Notes: a model not told the origin generated them from the sequence alone. 21,829 bases of DNA from Lachnospiraceae bacterium UBA4711 (GCA_002404515.1 DHJV01000054.1:3320-25148), one strand, 5' to 3'; shown: positions 1-8,136, counted from the first letter of the stretch. Made by a program: numbers and translations.

Positions 1-1
1 C

Positions 2-661
2 GTCACATCCGCCCAGAAGATAGAAGCGGATTCCACCGCTCTGATGTATCAGCTTCAGGCAGACCAGTACGAGAAAATGCAGGCATATCTGGATGAAACC
101 CGCCGGGTCCGGCACGATTTCAAGCACACAATTGCTGTACTGAACGAGCTTTCCCAGACCGGACAATACGAGAAACTACAGGAATACATATCCAAGTATT
201 CATCCGAAATATCCAACGTGCAGGCACCTGTTACCTACTGTGAAAATCCTGTGGTCAATGCCACGATCCATTACTATATTAACCTTGCGGAAAGCTATGG
301 CATCCGAACGAAGCTGCAGGTCGTCATCCCAAAAGAGCTTACAATCTCCGATATTGATCTCTGTCTGATCTTCGGTAACCTGCTTGACAATGCTGTCACC
401 GCCTGCCGACACGTAAAAGGCTCAGACCGTTTCATCCGGCTGTCGGCAGATCTGGATACACCCGGCTGTCTGTACATCACAATGGTAAACAGTTTCAACG
501 GCAACGTGTGCAAACGAAACGGAAAATACATTTCCACGAAGGAAAAGAAAAGTGGAATCGGTCTGACCTCGATTCAGGCCACCGCCGAGAAACATCATGG
601 TTCCTCGAATTTTTATACTGAACAGCATGAATTTATCTCAAATATCATGTTAAAACTATAA
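2..661 (+). CDS. GHKL sensor histidine kinase, 3' part (partial at left edge)
   Basis: This is the cytoplasmic catalytic end of a two-component sensor kinase; its reading frame is open to the left edge, so the sensor and membrane part lies outside the window. A dimerisation/phosphoacceptor segment carries the RRVRHDFKH motif typical of AgrC/CitA-like clostridial kinases. The ATP-binding domain follows, with an N-box (LIFGNLLDNAVTAC, encoded near 366-407) and a G-box (KKSGIGLTSI, near 547-576). There is no DNA-binding domain. The kinase should phosphorylate a response regulator, probably encoded just upstream and not visible here. The asparaginase-like gene begins 22 nt after its stop on the same strand, so the two are probably cotranscribed. 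Family assignment is firm; the signal sensed is unknown. Confidence 0.9.
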   Translation, partial: VTSAQKIEADSTALMYQLQADQYEKMQAYLDETRRVRHDFKHTIAVLNELSQTGQYEKLQEYISKYSSEISNVQAPVTYCENPVVNATIHYYINLAESYGIRTKLQVVIPKELTISDIDLCLIFGNLLDNAVTACRHVKGSDRFIRLSADLDTPGCLYITMVNSFNGNVCKRNGKYISTKEKKSGIGLTSIQATAEKHHGSSNFYTEQHEFISNIMLKL

Positions 662-683
662 GAAAATGAAACGGAGTAGTTTT

Positions 684-1781
684 ATGAATATCACAGTTAT
701 CTTCACCGGCGGCACAATTGGCTCGTCTGTCCAGCAAAACTTTGTCTCCACCGATGCACAGATGCCATATCGACTGCTGGCAATGTATGAAGCCGAACAA
801 AAGAAAAAAGGGGCAGCCATCCCACACTTTCAGACAGAATCCCCATATACAACCCTGAGCGAATATATGGATGGTTCTCATCTGAATCTGCTCATTGCCT
901 GCATTCAAAAAATACTTGCAGGAAGCTACACAGATGACATTGACGGCATTATCGTCACCCACGGTACGGATACCCTGCCATTTACCGCAGCTGCGCTCGG
1001 TATGCGCTTTGCATATGCCCGTATTCCAATTATCCTCGTATCCAGCAACTATATCCTGGATGATCCGCGCGCAAATGGACTGACGAACTTCACTGCTGCC
1101 GTCGATTATATCCGCAACTGGATATGCGCACATAACAAACAATCCACACCAGACAATGCTCCTCATTCTTCTGGCACAGAAACAACGAACTATGCAACTG
1201 CTTTTCCAATGCTCCCAACCGCCGTCGGAATCGCCTACTGCAACACCGGAAGCACGCCGAAGATCTACAATGCACTTGGCATCTACAACCATTATCCGTT
1301 TGATGACAGTTTGTACGAACGCCCTTACGATGCATATGCGGATGCAATCGCGCCTGTCCTGCAGGAATTTTCCGACCTGGAACAGGCTGCAATGCCAGAG
1401 GATTCCGATGCCTGTTCCATGACCAACGAGGGCACACCGCTATCGTCAGGTACATCATCCATTCACTTCGATACAACCTGCCCGGTCTGCTTCTTTCAAT
1501 CCCTGCCGGGCATCCAGTATTATCTGCCAGGCAATGCACGGGCTGTATTGATTCACGCATACCACTCCGGTACGATCAACACGAAAAATCCATCCCTGCT
1601 TGCACTTACCGGTCAGGCGGCACAAAAAAAGATCCCGATCTATCTGACCGGAATCTCTGCATGTTCTACCGATTATGACAGCAAAGCGGTGTACGAATCT
1701 CTTGGAATCATCCCACTTCCAGAGTACAACCCACTCGTTGCGTATATGTATCTGTGGTACAAATACAGCCGCAAGATTTAA
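684..1781 (+). CDS. asparaginase/glutaminase-family amidohydrolase
   Basis: The 365-residue protein starts at the ATG at 684, preceded by GGAG at 673-676. An in-frame ATG at 666 would put that SD inside the gene and is less likely. It opens with FTGGTIGS, which supplies the nucleophilic threonine (residue 11). The second catalytic Thr-Asp pair lies in VTHGTDT (residues 91-97), followed by a PIILVSSN strand where asparaginases usually have PVVLTGAM. The family reaction is hydrolysis of L-asparagine to aspartate and ammonia. No signal peptide is seen, so it should be cytosolic. The C-terminal half is divergent, and the catalytic lysine can only be guessed (PKIYN region), so another amide substrate is possible. 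The stop shares TTAA with the stop of the convergent patatin gene. Confidence 0.85.
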   Translation: MNITVIFTGGTIGSSVQQNFVSTDAQMPYRLLAMYEAEQKKKGAAIPHFQTESPYTTLSEYMDGSHLNLLIACIQKILAGSYTDDIDGIIVTHGTDTLPFTAAALGMRFAYARIPIILVSSNYILDDPRANGLTNFTAAVDYIRNWICAHNKQSTPDNAPHSSGTETTNYATAFPMLPTAVGIAYCNTGSTPKIYNALGIYNHYPFDDSLYERPYDAYADAIAPVLQEFSDLEQAAMPEDSDACSMTNEGTPLSSGTSSIHFDTTCPVCFFQSLPGIQYYLPGNARAVLIHAYHSGTINTKNPSLLALTGQAAQKKIPIYLTGISACSTDYDSKAVYESLGIIPLPEYNPLVAYMYLWYKYSRKI

Positions 1782-2635
1782 TTTCCCAGCAGGAAATCCT
1801 GCATTTTCTGCAGGTTTGCTTTCATCAGATCATATCCGTTCTGATAGAACGCTTCCTGCTTTTCTTTATCCTGTTCAAACTTACTGATACTGTCAAGCTC
1901 CGGACGGAACACGAGAAGCTTTCCTTCCTTCTCGTACCGGTCGATCCGGTCTAACTGCTTCGCATACATCTCTCTTCTGCGCATCAGTGTATCATAAAAT
2001 GCCGGATACTTCTTCTTATATGTCCGCATCAACACACGTATCTTTCCATAATTGGTCGGCGCTTCTTCCGGCTTTCTTGTCAGAATACAGACAACCCGGT
2101 CACATCCAACCTCAAATGCGCGCTTCACCGGAATCGAATCTGCCAGACTTCCATCCATATAATGGAATCCATCCAGCTCAACCGGATTACATAACACAGG
2201 CACAGAGCAGGATGCCTTGACAGCTGTCAGCATACGTTTCTCATCGTCTGTCTTCGCGATATATTCTGCTTTTCCTGTCTCACAGTTTGTCACTACAAGT
2301 TCTACTTCGGATGGTGACGCAACGAATTTCTCAAAATCAAATGGATATTGTTTATGCGAAAATTCTATCACCATGCGATCCAGATCAAGCATCTTCTTAC
2401 TTTTACGCATCTGCTTGACACCATAATACGCATTTTCTCCACTTGCGGTAATCGTCCACTTCGTACGCCCCTTTTGCCCTGCCAGATAATTGACCGCATT
2501 TCCAGCGCCGGCAGATACTCCTACCACATAGTCAAATACTATCTGATTATCCATCAGGCAGTCCAGAGTCCCTGCGGTAAAAAGTCCGCGGAACGCACCG
2601 CCCTCTAATACAATACCTGTCTTCACGTCTTTCAT
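1778..2635 (-). CDS. patatin-like phospholipase
   Basis: This 285-residue protein has the full patatin signature. The oxyanion glycine motif EGGAFRG is at residues 11-17, the nucleophile elbow GVSAG has Ser41, and the dyad aspartate is D161 in YMDGS. Patatins are Ser-Asp acyl hydrolases acting on phospholipids or other acyl esters. The length and the GAFRG variant fit the bacterial YjjU/RssA-type single-domain group. No signal peptide or membrane segment is seen. Its ATG overlaps the stop of the upstream acyltransferase gene by 4 bp (ATGA), indicating translational coupling. An acyltransferase and an acyl hydrolase made together suggest glycerophospholipid remodelling, but the substrate is not known. 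Confidence 0.9.
   Translation of the reverse strand: MKDVKTGIVLEGGAFRGLFTAGTLDCLMDNQIVFDYVVGVSAGAGNAVNYLAGQKGRTKWTITASGENAYYGVKQMRKSKKMLDLDRMVIEFSHKQYPFDFEKFVASPSEVELVVTNCETGKAEYIAKTDDEKRMLTAVKASCSVPVLCNPVELDGFHYMDGSLADSIPVKRAFEVGCDRVVCILTRKPEEAPTNYGKIRVLMRTYKKKYPAFYDTLMRRREMYAKQLDRIDRYEKEGKLLVFRPELDSISKFEQDKEKQEAFYQNGYDLMKANLQKMQDFLLGN
1789..1806 (+). terminator. weak hairpin after the asparaginase gene
   Basis: GCAGG-AAAT-CCTGC forms a 5-bp stem with a 4-nt loop, followed by ATTTT, just past the asparaginase stop. It lies inside the 3' end of the convergent patatin gene. The stem is short and the T-run modest, so this is only a possible terminator. Confidence 0.25.
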
Positions 2636-3366
2636 CTCCTCGGATCTGCTTCTTTTAATTCGTCAAGCTTCTCCTGAATTCTCTTCTTCACCAACTCACA
2701 TACATCATGCTTCCGTAATTTGCCATATTCCTCATATGGGATTTGCGGAAGAAAATGTACCTGTGTCCGAACCTTCTCGAAGGTGTTCGTATCCATCGAC
2801 CGCCAGGAATCATAGATTACAACTGGTACAATCGGTGTCCTGGATTTTAACGAGCACGAAAAGCACCCGGACTTGAATTCCTGTAACTCATTTTTATTAT
2901 CCGTATAACCGCCTTCCGGGAAAATCAAATATGGTTTTCCGTTCTTCACACGCTCGGCAATCGTCTTGAGTGCGCCAATCTGCTGCTTCGGATCTTCAAA
3001 GGAAATGGTTGTTCCCTCCACCAGACCACATACCTGTCTTGCAACAAGACGATCCGCGGATTTTTCTTCCCACAGCATCGCACACGGCTTTGGATGTGCC
3101 AGCATGATTCCAAGCGCATCGTACTTTCCCTGATGATTGGCATACATGATATATCCGCCATCCTGTGGCAGATTCTCCCTGCCAAATACATCCGTCTTGG
3201 TACGGGCACGTCTGCGCATATGATTCTCGATCTTCATTGCAAAATCATACCGCTTCTGTTCTGTATATTTTTCTTTGTGCTTTATCATATAGTTCGCACG
3301 CGGAAGATGCGTGGCGACGAACAATGGGCTCGACGCAACTACGAACTTAAATCTCAAATTTTTCAA
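2632..3366 (-). CDS. 1-acyl-sn-glycerol-3-phosphate acyltransferase family (PlsC-like), TTG start
   Basis: This LPLAT-family acyltransferase of 244 residues would add an acyl chain to lysophosphatidate in phospholipid synthesis. The catalytic NHxxxxD motif is N77-H78...D83 (ANHQGKYD), and the second motif FPEGG is at residues 149-153. The start is TTG at 3366, with AAGGGA at 3377-3382 ten nt upstream. Alignment with the paralogue at 18295-19011 supports this start, because both then begin with a basic/hydrophobic stretch that probably anchors the enzyme to the membrane. The gene sits 28 nt downstream of the CorA-like gene and overlaps the patatin gene by 4 bp, in one operon. Whether it acts on lysophosphatidate or on a related lysolipid cannot be decided. 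Confidence 0.9.
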   Translation of the reverse strand: MKNLRFKFVVASSPLFVATHLPRANYMIKHKEKYTEQKRYDFAMKIENHMRRRARTKTDVFGRENLPQDGGYIMYANHQGKYDALGIMLAHPKPCAMLWEEKSADRLVARQVCGLVEGTTISFEDPKQQIGALKTIAERVKNGKPYLIFPEGGYTDNKNELQEFKSGCFSCSLKSRTPIVPVVIYDSWRSMDTNTFEKVRTQVHFLPQIPYEEYGKLRKHDVCELVKKRIQEKLDELKEADPRR

Positions 3367-3394
3367 TGTATTTCAATCCCTTATCTTCTATCCC

Positions 3395-4336
3395 CTACAA
3401 CATCTTTCGTTTTCGCAGTATCAACGCGACAACAATACAAACCACCAGCGTAAATACGCATATGATTGTAAATCCCCACGGTGTCTTCGAAAATGGCATA
3501 CCATCGCCATTCAGATTCATACCATATAATCCCGAAATAATCGTCGGGATAGACATTACAATCGTGATTGCAGCCAGCAGCTTCATGATGTTATTCAAAC
3601 GGTTATCGATCACCGTCGACATCAGTTCCCGTGTACCTTTTAAGATATCACGATAGATCTGTGTCATCTCGATTGCCTGCAGATTCTCGACAATCACATC
3701 ATCCAACAATTCCTGATCTTCCGGGAACTTTCGGATTCCGCTGTATCTTGTCAACCGGTCGACGACCATACGGTTTGCACGCAGCGATGTGTCGAAATAT
3801 ACAAGGTTGGATTCCATCTCATGCAGGTTGACGATATCGGCATCTTCGGTTGCACCGCCCATACGTTCTTCCATCTCCAGTCTGCGACGGTCAATGATAC
3901 GAAGGTATGACTGATATAACATGCTTGTCCGATATAAAATCTGATATGTGAAACGTACCTGCTTCTTCGTTGTAAAATCACGAATATTGTTGACTATAAA
4001 GTGCTTGAGCACCGGTGTCTCCGCCGAACAAACAGTGATAATGGCATCGTCTGTCCACACAACACCCAGCGGGATGGTCGTATATGCTTCCTGATTGTGT
4101 CGAATCTCGACCGATGGAATATCGAACAAAATCAAGACATAATCATCATTCACATCCACACGCGATGACTCCTCATCATCCAGTGCAGCACGTATATCTG
4201 CCAGATCTACGTTATAACGTCTGGCAATCTCCAAGCTTTCATCCTGCGTCGGCGCCGTCAGATTTATCCACATACCGGGTATAAACTCATCAATCTGTCT
4301 GAATTTTCCGTTATCTGTAATGTACTTACTGATCAT
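3395..4336 (-). CDS. CorA-family divalent metal ion transporter
   Basis: The 313-residue protein has CorA architecture: a large soluble N-terminal domain (about 1-245), a long stalk helix, and two C-terminal membrane helices (about 253-271 and 288-307). The signature YGMN follows the first helix (GMN at 272-274). CorA proteins are pentameric channels for Mg2+ and sometimes Co2+ or Ni2+; a Zn2+-transporting relative is also possible. The positively charged tail RKRKML is cytoplasmic, as usual. An ATG at 4336 is preceded by GAGG at 4347-4350. It is the first gene of an operon with plsC-like and patatin-like genes. Only 87 nt separate it from ylmH, too little for a canonical Mg2+ riboswitch. Confidence 0.9.
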   Translation of the reverse strand: MISKYITDNGKFRQIDEFIPGMWINLTAPTQDESLEIARRYNVDLADIRAALDDEESSRVDVNDDYVLILFDIPSVEIRHNQEAYTTIPLGVVWTDDAIITVCSAETPVLKHFIVNNIRDFTTKKQVRFTYQILYRTSMLYQSYLRIIDRRRLEMEERMGGATEDADIVNLHEMESNLVYFDTSLRANRMVVDRLTRYSGIRKFPEDQELLDDVIVENLQAIEMTQIYRDILKGTRELMSTVIDNRLNNIMKLLAAITIVMSIPTIISGLYGMNLNGDGMPFSKTPWGFTIICVFTLVVCIVVALILRKRKML

Positions 4337-4423
4337 ATCCTTCTCGCCTCATCGTTTCCCTTTTTTAAGTGACAGAACCCCACTATCACATATTTTAACA
4401 CGACTTGCGTCATTCGGAAACCC

Positions 4424-5182
4424 CTAAATATATTTCTTTAAATAAATATTCACTCTGCCTTTGCGTGTCTCACTTCCAGCGCCACAATACTGAAACTTTC
4501 CATAGCCACGAACCGAGAAACTATCTCCATCCTTTAAGACCAGACTGTTGCGTTCCTCTATTTTTCCATTCCGTGTAACCTTCTTCGCCCGAAACAGATT
4601 CAACGTCTCGTTCCGGGAGCATTTTGTGACTGCTGCAATAATCGCATCAAAGCGAGGTGCACTGACGATCACATGCAGATCTTCCATCGTTGGCTTCAGA
4701 TCTTCGAGCTCACCCTCCACCAGAGACGTTTTTACGTTTGTATGTTTTATCTTTGTCAGTTGCTCCATAATATATGCAGCAATATTCTCCTGACAGAAAA
4801 TATATGCCCGCTTTCCATCCTTTACCAGAATGTCACCAAGCACAGATCGTTCAATCCCTAAATTCATAAGCGCACCAAGAAAATCCCGGTGGTTTAAATC
4901 TTCCGCAAATTTTTCTGACAATGGTTCTACCAGAATAATGGAAATTGGGAATACACCCGCATATCCAAACAATTCTTCGGAACCAAACTGTACCATCTGC
5001 CGCTCACACTCCGGCGTTCCACCGAAGCAGGTCATCCCCACGAAGGAGAACTCTGCCTGCTTCTCATAGACCACCGCAAGCTCCGCGGGTGTCAGGAATC
5101 CGGTGTATGTATAAATATTTTGTCTGTACGCACGCTTCGCCAAGTCCTGCAAACGTGCAATCAATACCTGTTCTTCGTTCAT
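4424..5182 (-). CDS. ylmH: YlmH-family S4-domain RNA-binding protein
   Basis: The 252-residue protein has the YlmH layout: an N-terminal alpha/beta part including FVGMTCFGGTPECERQ and GALMNLGIERSVLGDI, then a C-terminal S4 RNA-binding domain (about 180-250). The S4 domain carries SRNETLNLFRAKKVTRNGK and ends with GRGYGKF-like basic residues. YlmH is a ribosome-associated protein; in Bacillus subtilis it has been linked to rescue of stalled large subunits. It often sits beside division genes (ylmEFG, divIVA), but here it follows an ABC importer operon. The gap to the ATPase gene is 17 nt, so cotranscription is likely. No convincing SD precedes its ATG, and its translation may depend on coupling to the upstream gene. 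Confidence 0.88.
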   Translation of the reverse strand: MNEEQVLIARLQDLAKRAYRQNIYTYTGFLTPAELAVVYEKQAEFSFVGMTCFGGTPECERQMVQFGSEELFGYAGVFPISIILVEPLSEKFAEDLNHRDFLGALMNLGIERSVLGDILVKDGKRAYIFCQENIAAYIMEQLTKIKHTNVKTSLVEGELEDLKPTMEDLHVIVSAPRFDAIIAAVTKCSRNETLNLFRAKKVTRNGKIEERNSLVLKDGDSFSVRGYGKFQYCGAGSETRKGRVNIYLKKYI

Positions 5183-5199
5183 ATCTACTGATTCATAGA

Positions 5200-5994
5200 T
5201 TAGCCAAGAATCGCCTTATCGTTCGCGAATTCCTCGCCACTTGCCTCTTCAAACTTGTGAAGCAGATCTGCAACCGTCAGCTTCTTTTTCTCTTCGCCAC
5301 GGATATCCAGAATGATATTTCCATCCATCATCATGATCAGACGGTTTCCGTGTGCGATTGCATCCTTCATATTATGTGTAATCATCAACGTGGTAAGATT
5401 GTCTCGGTTGACGATCATATCTGTCGTCTGTAATACTTTTGCCGCAGTTTTCGGATCAAGCGCGGCTGTATGCTCATCGAGAAGCAGAAGCTTCGGCTTT
5501 TTCAAGGTTGCCATCAGCAATGTAAGCGCCTGTCTCTGACCACCAGACAGAAGTCCTACCTTCGATGTCATACGATCCTCGAGTCCCAGCCCTAATGTCG
5601 CCAGCATCTCGCGATACTTAGCATGCTCTTTTTTCGTGATTCCTGCCTTTAATGTACGGCTGTCTCCACGGCGGAGTGCCAGAGCCAGATTTTCCTGAAT
5701 CTCCATCGTCGCTGCCGTTCCGGTCATCGGATCCTGGAATACACGTCCGAGATATTTAGCACGTTTGTATTCCGGAAGCTTTGTCACATCGGTATCTCCT
5801 ATGATGATCTGTCCCTGATCGACCGGCCATACACCAGCGATTGCATTTAGCATCGTAGACTTACCTGCTCCATTTCCACCGATAACGGTTACAAAATCGC
5901 CATCCTCCAGTGTCAGATTGAGTCCCTTTAATGCCATTTTCTCATTGACCGTTCCCGCATTGAAGGTCTTATAAATATTCTTCAGCTCTAACAT
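5200..5994 (-). CDS. ABC importer ATP-binding protein (TrpZ-like, COG1101 type)
   Basis: The 264-residue ABC ATPase has Walker A GGNGAGKST (residues 39-47), Q-loop Q87 in FQDP, the signature LSGGQ (149-153), Walker B LLLLDE ending at E174, and switch histidine H207 in ITHNM. All catalytic elements are intact. It should power the permease encoded 5 nt upstream. Together with the lipoprotein at 7053-8024 it makes a complete importer of the COG1101/COG4120/COG2984 type. That type has been predicted to take up tryptophan or other aromatic compounds in Firmicutes, mainly from its regulation in other genomes; no such regulatory signal is visible here. Substrate is therefore open. Confidence 0.92.
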   Translation of the reverse strand: MLELKNIYKTFNAGTVNEKMALKGLNLTLEDGDFVTVIGGNGAGKSTMLNAIAGVWPVDQGQIIIGDTDVTKLPEYKRAKYLGRVFQDPMTGTAATMEIQENLALALRRGDSRTLKAGITKKEHAKYREMLATLGLGLEDRMTSKVGLLSGGQRQALTLLMATLKKPKLLLLDEHTAALDPKTAAKVLQTTDMIVNRDNLTTLMITHNMKDAIAHGNRLIMMMDGNIILDIRGEEKKKLTVADLLHKFEEASGEEFANDKAILG

Positions 5995-5999
5995 AGTAT

Positions 6000-6932
6000 T
6001 TACGCCTCCTTATCTGCGGATGCCGCAAGCTTCTTACCCTTATTGAAATGTTTTCCCTTCCAGTAAGGTACTGCAAGGAACACTGCTACTATGAGCGCCT
6101 GGAACAGCTTCAACAGATCGGTGTCGACACCAAGCCAGATAACAATCTGCAGCACAATAAAGTAAATCACACCACCAATACCGACCGACAGAAGCTTCAA
6201 TGCGAAGTTCTTGAAGATGCGGCTGAAGATTGCCTCTCCGATAATGACAGATGCCAGACCGATAACAATCGCTCCTTTACCCATATTGATATCTGCAAAT
6301 CCCTGATACTGTCCAAGACATGCACTTGAAAATGCAACTAATCCATTGGAGATCATCAGACCAAGTACTTTGTTGAAGTTCGTGTTGATACCCTGTGCAC
6401 GTGCCATGTTCTCGTTACAACCCGTTGCACGGAGGGAACTGCCAAGCTCCGTTCCAAAGAACCAGTACAAAATTCCGATTACGACGATCATAAATACAAA
6501 TACTACAAAAATTGAATTCTTATAAAATGCAACTCTCTTTATGTAACGAAGGGAAACTGCCAGATCATATTTGTCGACATTGATCGGCTGATTTGCTTTT
6601 CCCATAATCTTCAGGTTTACCCCCCACAAACCAAGCTGTGTCAGAATACCTGCTAAGATTGCCGGAATTCCCATTGTCGTATGGAACAAACCAGTTACCA
6701 GACCTACAAGCATACCTGCAAGTGTCGCGATCGCCATCGCGGCTGCTACATGATAGCCTTTCTGCATCAACATAATACATACGGCTGCTCCCGTACACAT
6801 TGTTCCATCGACAGACAAATCGGCGATGTCCAGAATTCGGAACGTAATGTACACGCCAATCGCCATAATACCCCAGATCAGACCCTGGGCAATCGCGCCT
6901 GGCATGGCATTCAATAAAGCACTTACATCCAT
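6000..6932 (-). CDS. ABC importer permease (TrpY-like, COG4120 type)
   Basis: This polytopic membrane protein of 310 residues has about eight hydrophobic segments and the features of the branched-chain amino acid/sugar permease superfamily (BPD_transp_2). These include an early FRILDIADLSVDGT segment, the SLRATGCNENMARAQGI loop that contacts the ATPase, and ASVIIGEAIF. The frame is open from a TTG at 6959, but AAAGGAG at 6941-6947 lies inside that extension, so the ATG at 6932 (MDVSALL) is the true start. A terminator lies just upstream of this SD, which should make the permease less abundant than the binding protein. It is followed 5 nt later by the ATPase gene. Confidence 0.92.
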   Translation of the reverse strand: MDVSALLNAMPGAIAQGLIWGIMAIGVYITFRILDIADLSVDGTMCTGAAVCIMLMQKGYHVAAAMAIATLAGMLVGLVTGLFHTTMGIPAILAGILTQLGLWGVNLKIMGKANQPINVDKYDLAVSLRYIKRVAFYKNSIFVVFVFMIVVIGILYWFFGTELGSSLRATGCNENMARAQGINTNFNKVLGLMISNGLVAFSSACLGQYQGFADINMGKGAIVIGLASVIIGEAIFSRIFKNFALKLLSVGIGGVIYFIVLQIVIWLGVDTDLLKLFQALIVAVFLAVPYWKGKHFNKGKKLAASADKEA

Positions 6933-6960
6933 TTTTTTCTCTCCTTTATTTTTCTTCAAT

Positions 6961-6987
6961 AAAAATCGGGTAGAAAAACTCTACCCG
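6961..6987 (-). terminator. intrinsic terminator between binding-protein and permease genes
   Basis: Read on the minus strand, CGGGTAGA-GTTTT-TCTACCCG is a perfect 8-bp stem with a 5-nt loop, followed by ATTTTTATT. It lies 65 nt after the stop of the substrate-binding gene and directly before the permease SD. Partial read-through would give more binding protein than permease, as is common for importers. Confidence 0.85.
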
Positions 6988-7052
6988 ACTAATATACTAT
7001 ACTTATACAACAAAAATCAAGTAAATACGCTTGTTTTCGCTATGCTTTTCCA

Positions 7053-8024
7053 TTATTCATTTGTGATTGCTTCGTAATCATCCGGAACCGTAATACCAAG
7101 CTCGTCACAGATATCCTTGTTGTACTTCTTTGTAAACTGAGGTGCATACTCGATTGGCATCTCTTCAATCTTTGACTCACCCTTCAGAATCTTTGCTGCC
7201 ATCTTACCTGTTGCAACACCCAGATCATAGTAGCTGATGGAAAGTGTAGCGACTCCACAACCCTTACAGATACCTTCCTCGCCGGCAACAACCGGAGTCT
7301 TTGCTGGCATACAGATATTCTTGATGATCTCTGTATTCGCTGCAACGGTGTTGTCTGTTGGAACGTAAATGACATCACTTGCATTCGCTGCAGATGTTGT
7401 GACTGTTGAAAGGTCGTTAGAATCTGAGAATGAATAATACTCACATGTATATCCAAGCTTCTCCAGAGCTGCCTTTACTGTATCGACCTGATACTGAGAG
7501 TTTGCCTCTGCAGAACAGTACAGAAGTCCAACTGTCTTTGCATCCGGGAACAGCTCCTTGATCATGTCTGCCTGGCTCTCCAGTGGTGCAAGGTCAGAAG
7601 TACCGGAAATATTTCTGCCGACTGTACCATTGAAATCCGGAATTTCCAGTGCAACGCCATATTCTGTTACAGATGTACCAAGAATTGGAATCGTATCTGT
7701 ACCAGCAGCTGCTGCCTGCAATGCAGGAGTCGCATTTGCAAGAATCAGATCCACATCACTACTTACGAAACCATTGATGATCGTTGCACATGTATTTGCA
7801 TCACCCTGTGCATTCTGCTCATCAAACTTAATACCATCTTCACCAAACTCCTCTACCAGAGCATCCTTAAATCCCTTTGTTGCAGCATCGAGTGCCTCGT
7901 GCTGTACCAGCTGGCAGATACCTACGGTATAAGTGTCCTTATCCTTACCGCCGCCACAGGCGCAAAGGGAAAGTGACATTGCAGCGACAGATGCAACTGC
8001 AAGTAATTTCTTTAATTTTCTCAT
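7053..8024 (-). CDS. ABC transporter substrate-binding lipoprotein (TrpX-like, PF04392 type)
   Basis: The 323-residue protein begins with a lipoprotein signal peptide: MRKLKK, a hydrophobic core, then LCACGGG. Cys23 is the better lipidation site because Ala precedes it (Cys21 is the alternative). The mature part has the periplasmic-binding fold of the ABC_sub_bind family: YTVGICQLVQHEALD, GFVSSDVDLILANATPA, TVGLLYCSAEANS, and YDLGVATGKMAAKIL. The start is the ATG at 8024 with AGGAGG at 8034-8039; an upstream TTG would place that SD inside the gene. It captures the ligand outside the membrane for the permease and ATPase encoded downstream. A strong promoter lies at 8137-8165, with a leader of about 100 nt containing two inverted repeats. 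Ligand identity (an aromatic amino acid is the usual guess) is not shown by the sequence. Confidence 0.92.
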   Translation of the reverse strand: MRKLKKLLAVASVAAMSLSLCACGGGKDKDTYTVGICQLVQHEALDAATKGFKDALVEEFGEDGIKFDEQNAQGDANTCATIINGFVSSDVDLILANATPALQAAAAGTDTIPILGTSVTEYGVALEIPDFNGTVGRNISGTSDLAPLESQADMIKELFPDAKTVGLLYCSAEANSQYQVDTVKAALEKLGYTCEYYSFSDSNDLSTVTTSAANASDVIYVPTDNTVAANTEIIKNICMPAKTPVVAGEEGICKGCGVATLSISYYDLGVATGKMAAKILKGESKIEEMPIEYAPQFTKKYNKDICDELGITVPDDYEAITNE

Positions 8025-8044
8025 GATTCTCTTCCTCCTCAACG

Positions 8045-8067
8045 ATATGCACCGCTTCGTTGCATAT
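8045..8067 (-). promoter_or_regulatory. leader hairpin next to the SD of the binding-protein gene
   Basis: ATATGCA (8045-8051) and TGCATAT (8061-8067) form a 7-bp stem around a 9-nt loop. The hairpin ends 5 nt upstream of the AGGAGG of the substrate-binding gene, so it could affect ribosome loading or mRNA stability. Function is inferred only from position. Confidence 0.4.
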
Positions 8068-8086
8068 TCATTTTCTTTATTTTTTT

Positions 8087-8118
8087 ATTGCTCTAACGGG
8101 TTAATGGTTTAGTGCAAT
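8087..8118 (-). promoter_or_regulatory. inverted repeat in the leader of the binding-protein gene (possible operator or hairpin)
   Basis: ATTGC-x-CTAA (8087-8096) faces TTAG-x-GCAAT (8109-8118): nine complementary pairs with one central mismatch, around a 12-nt spacer. It lies just downstream of the expected transcription start of the 8137-8165 promoter. It could be a repressor operator or an RNA hairpin. No T-tract follows, so it is not an intrinsic terminator. Confidence 0.4.
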
Positions 8119-8136
8119 AAAGCATTACAGTAACAG

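Noticed and set aside
645..1292. Long open frame on the minus strand opposite the asparaginase gene
   Set aside because: It is an antisense shadow of a gene with clear catalytic motifs; its own translation is Cys- and Trp-rich with no domain.
4337..4423. Possible Mg2+ riboswitch or terminator upstream of the CorA-like gene
   Set aside because: The gap is only 87 nt. The hairpin GTGACAG/CTATCAC (4369-4389) has one wobble pair and is followed by A-rich, not T-rich, sequence on the minus strand.
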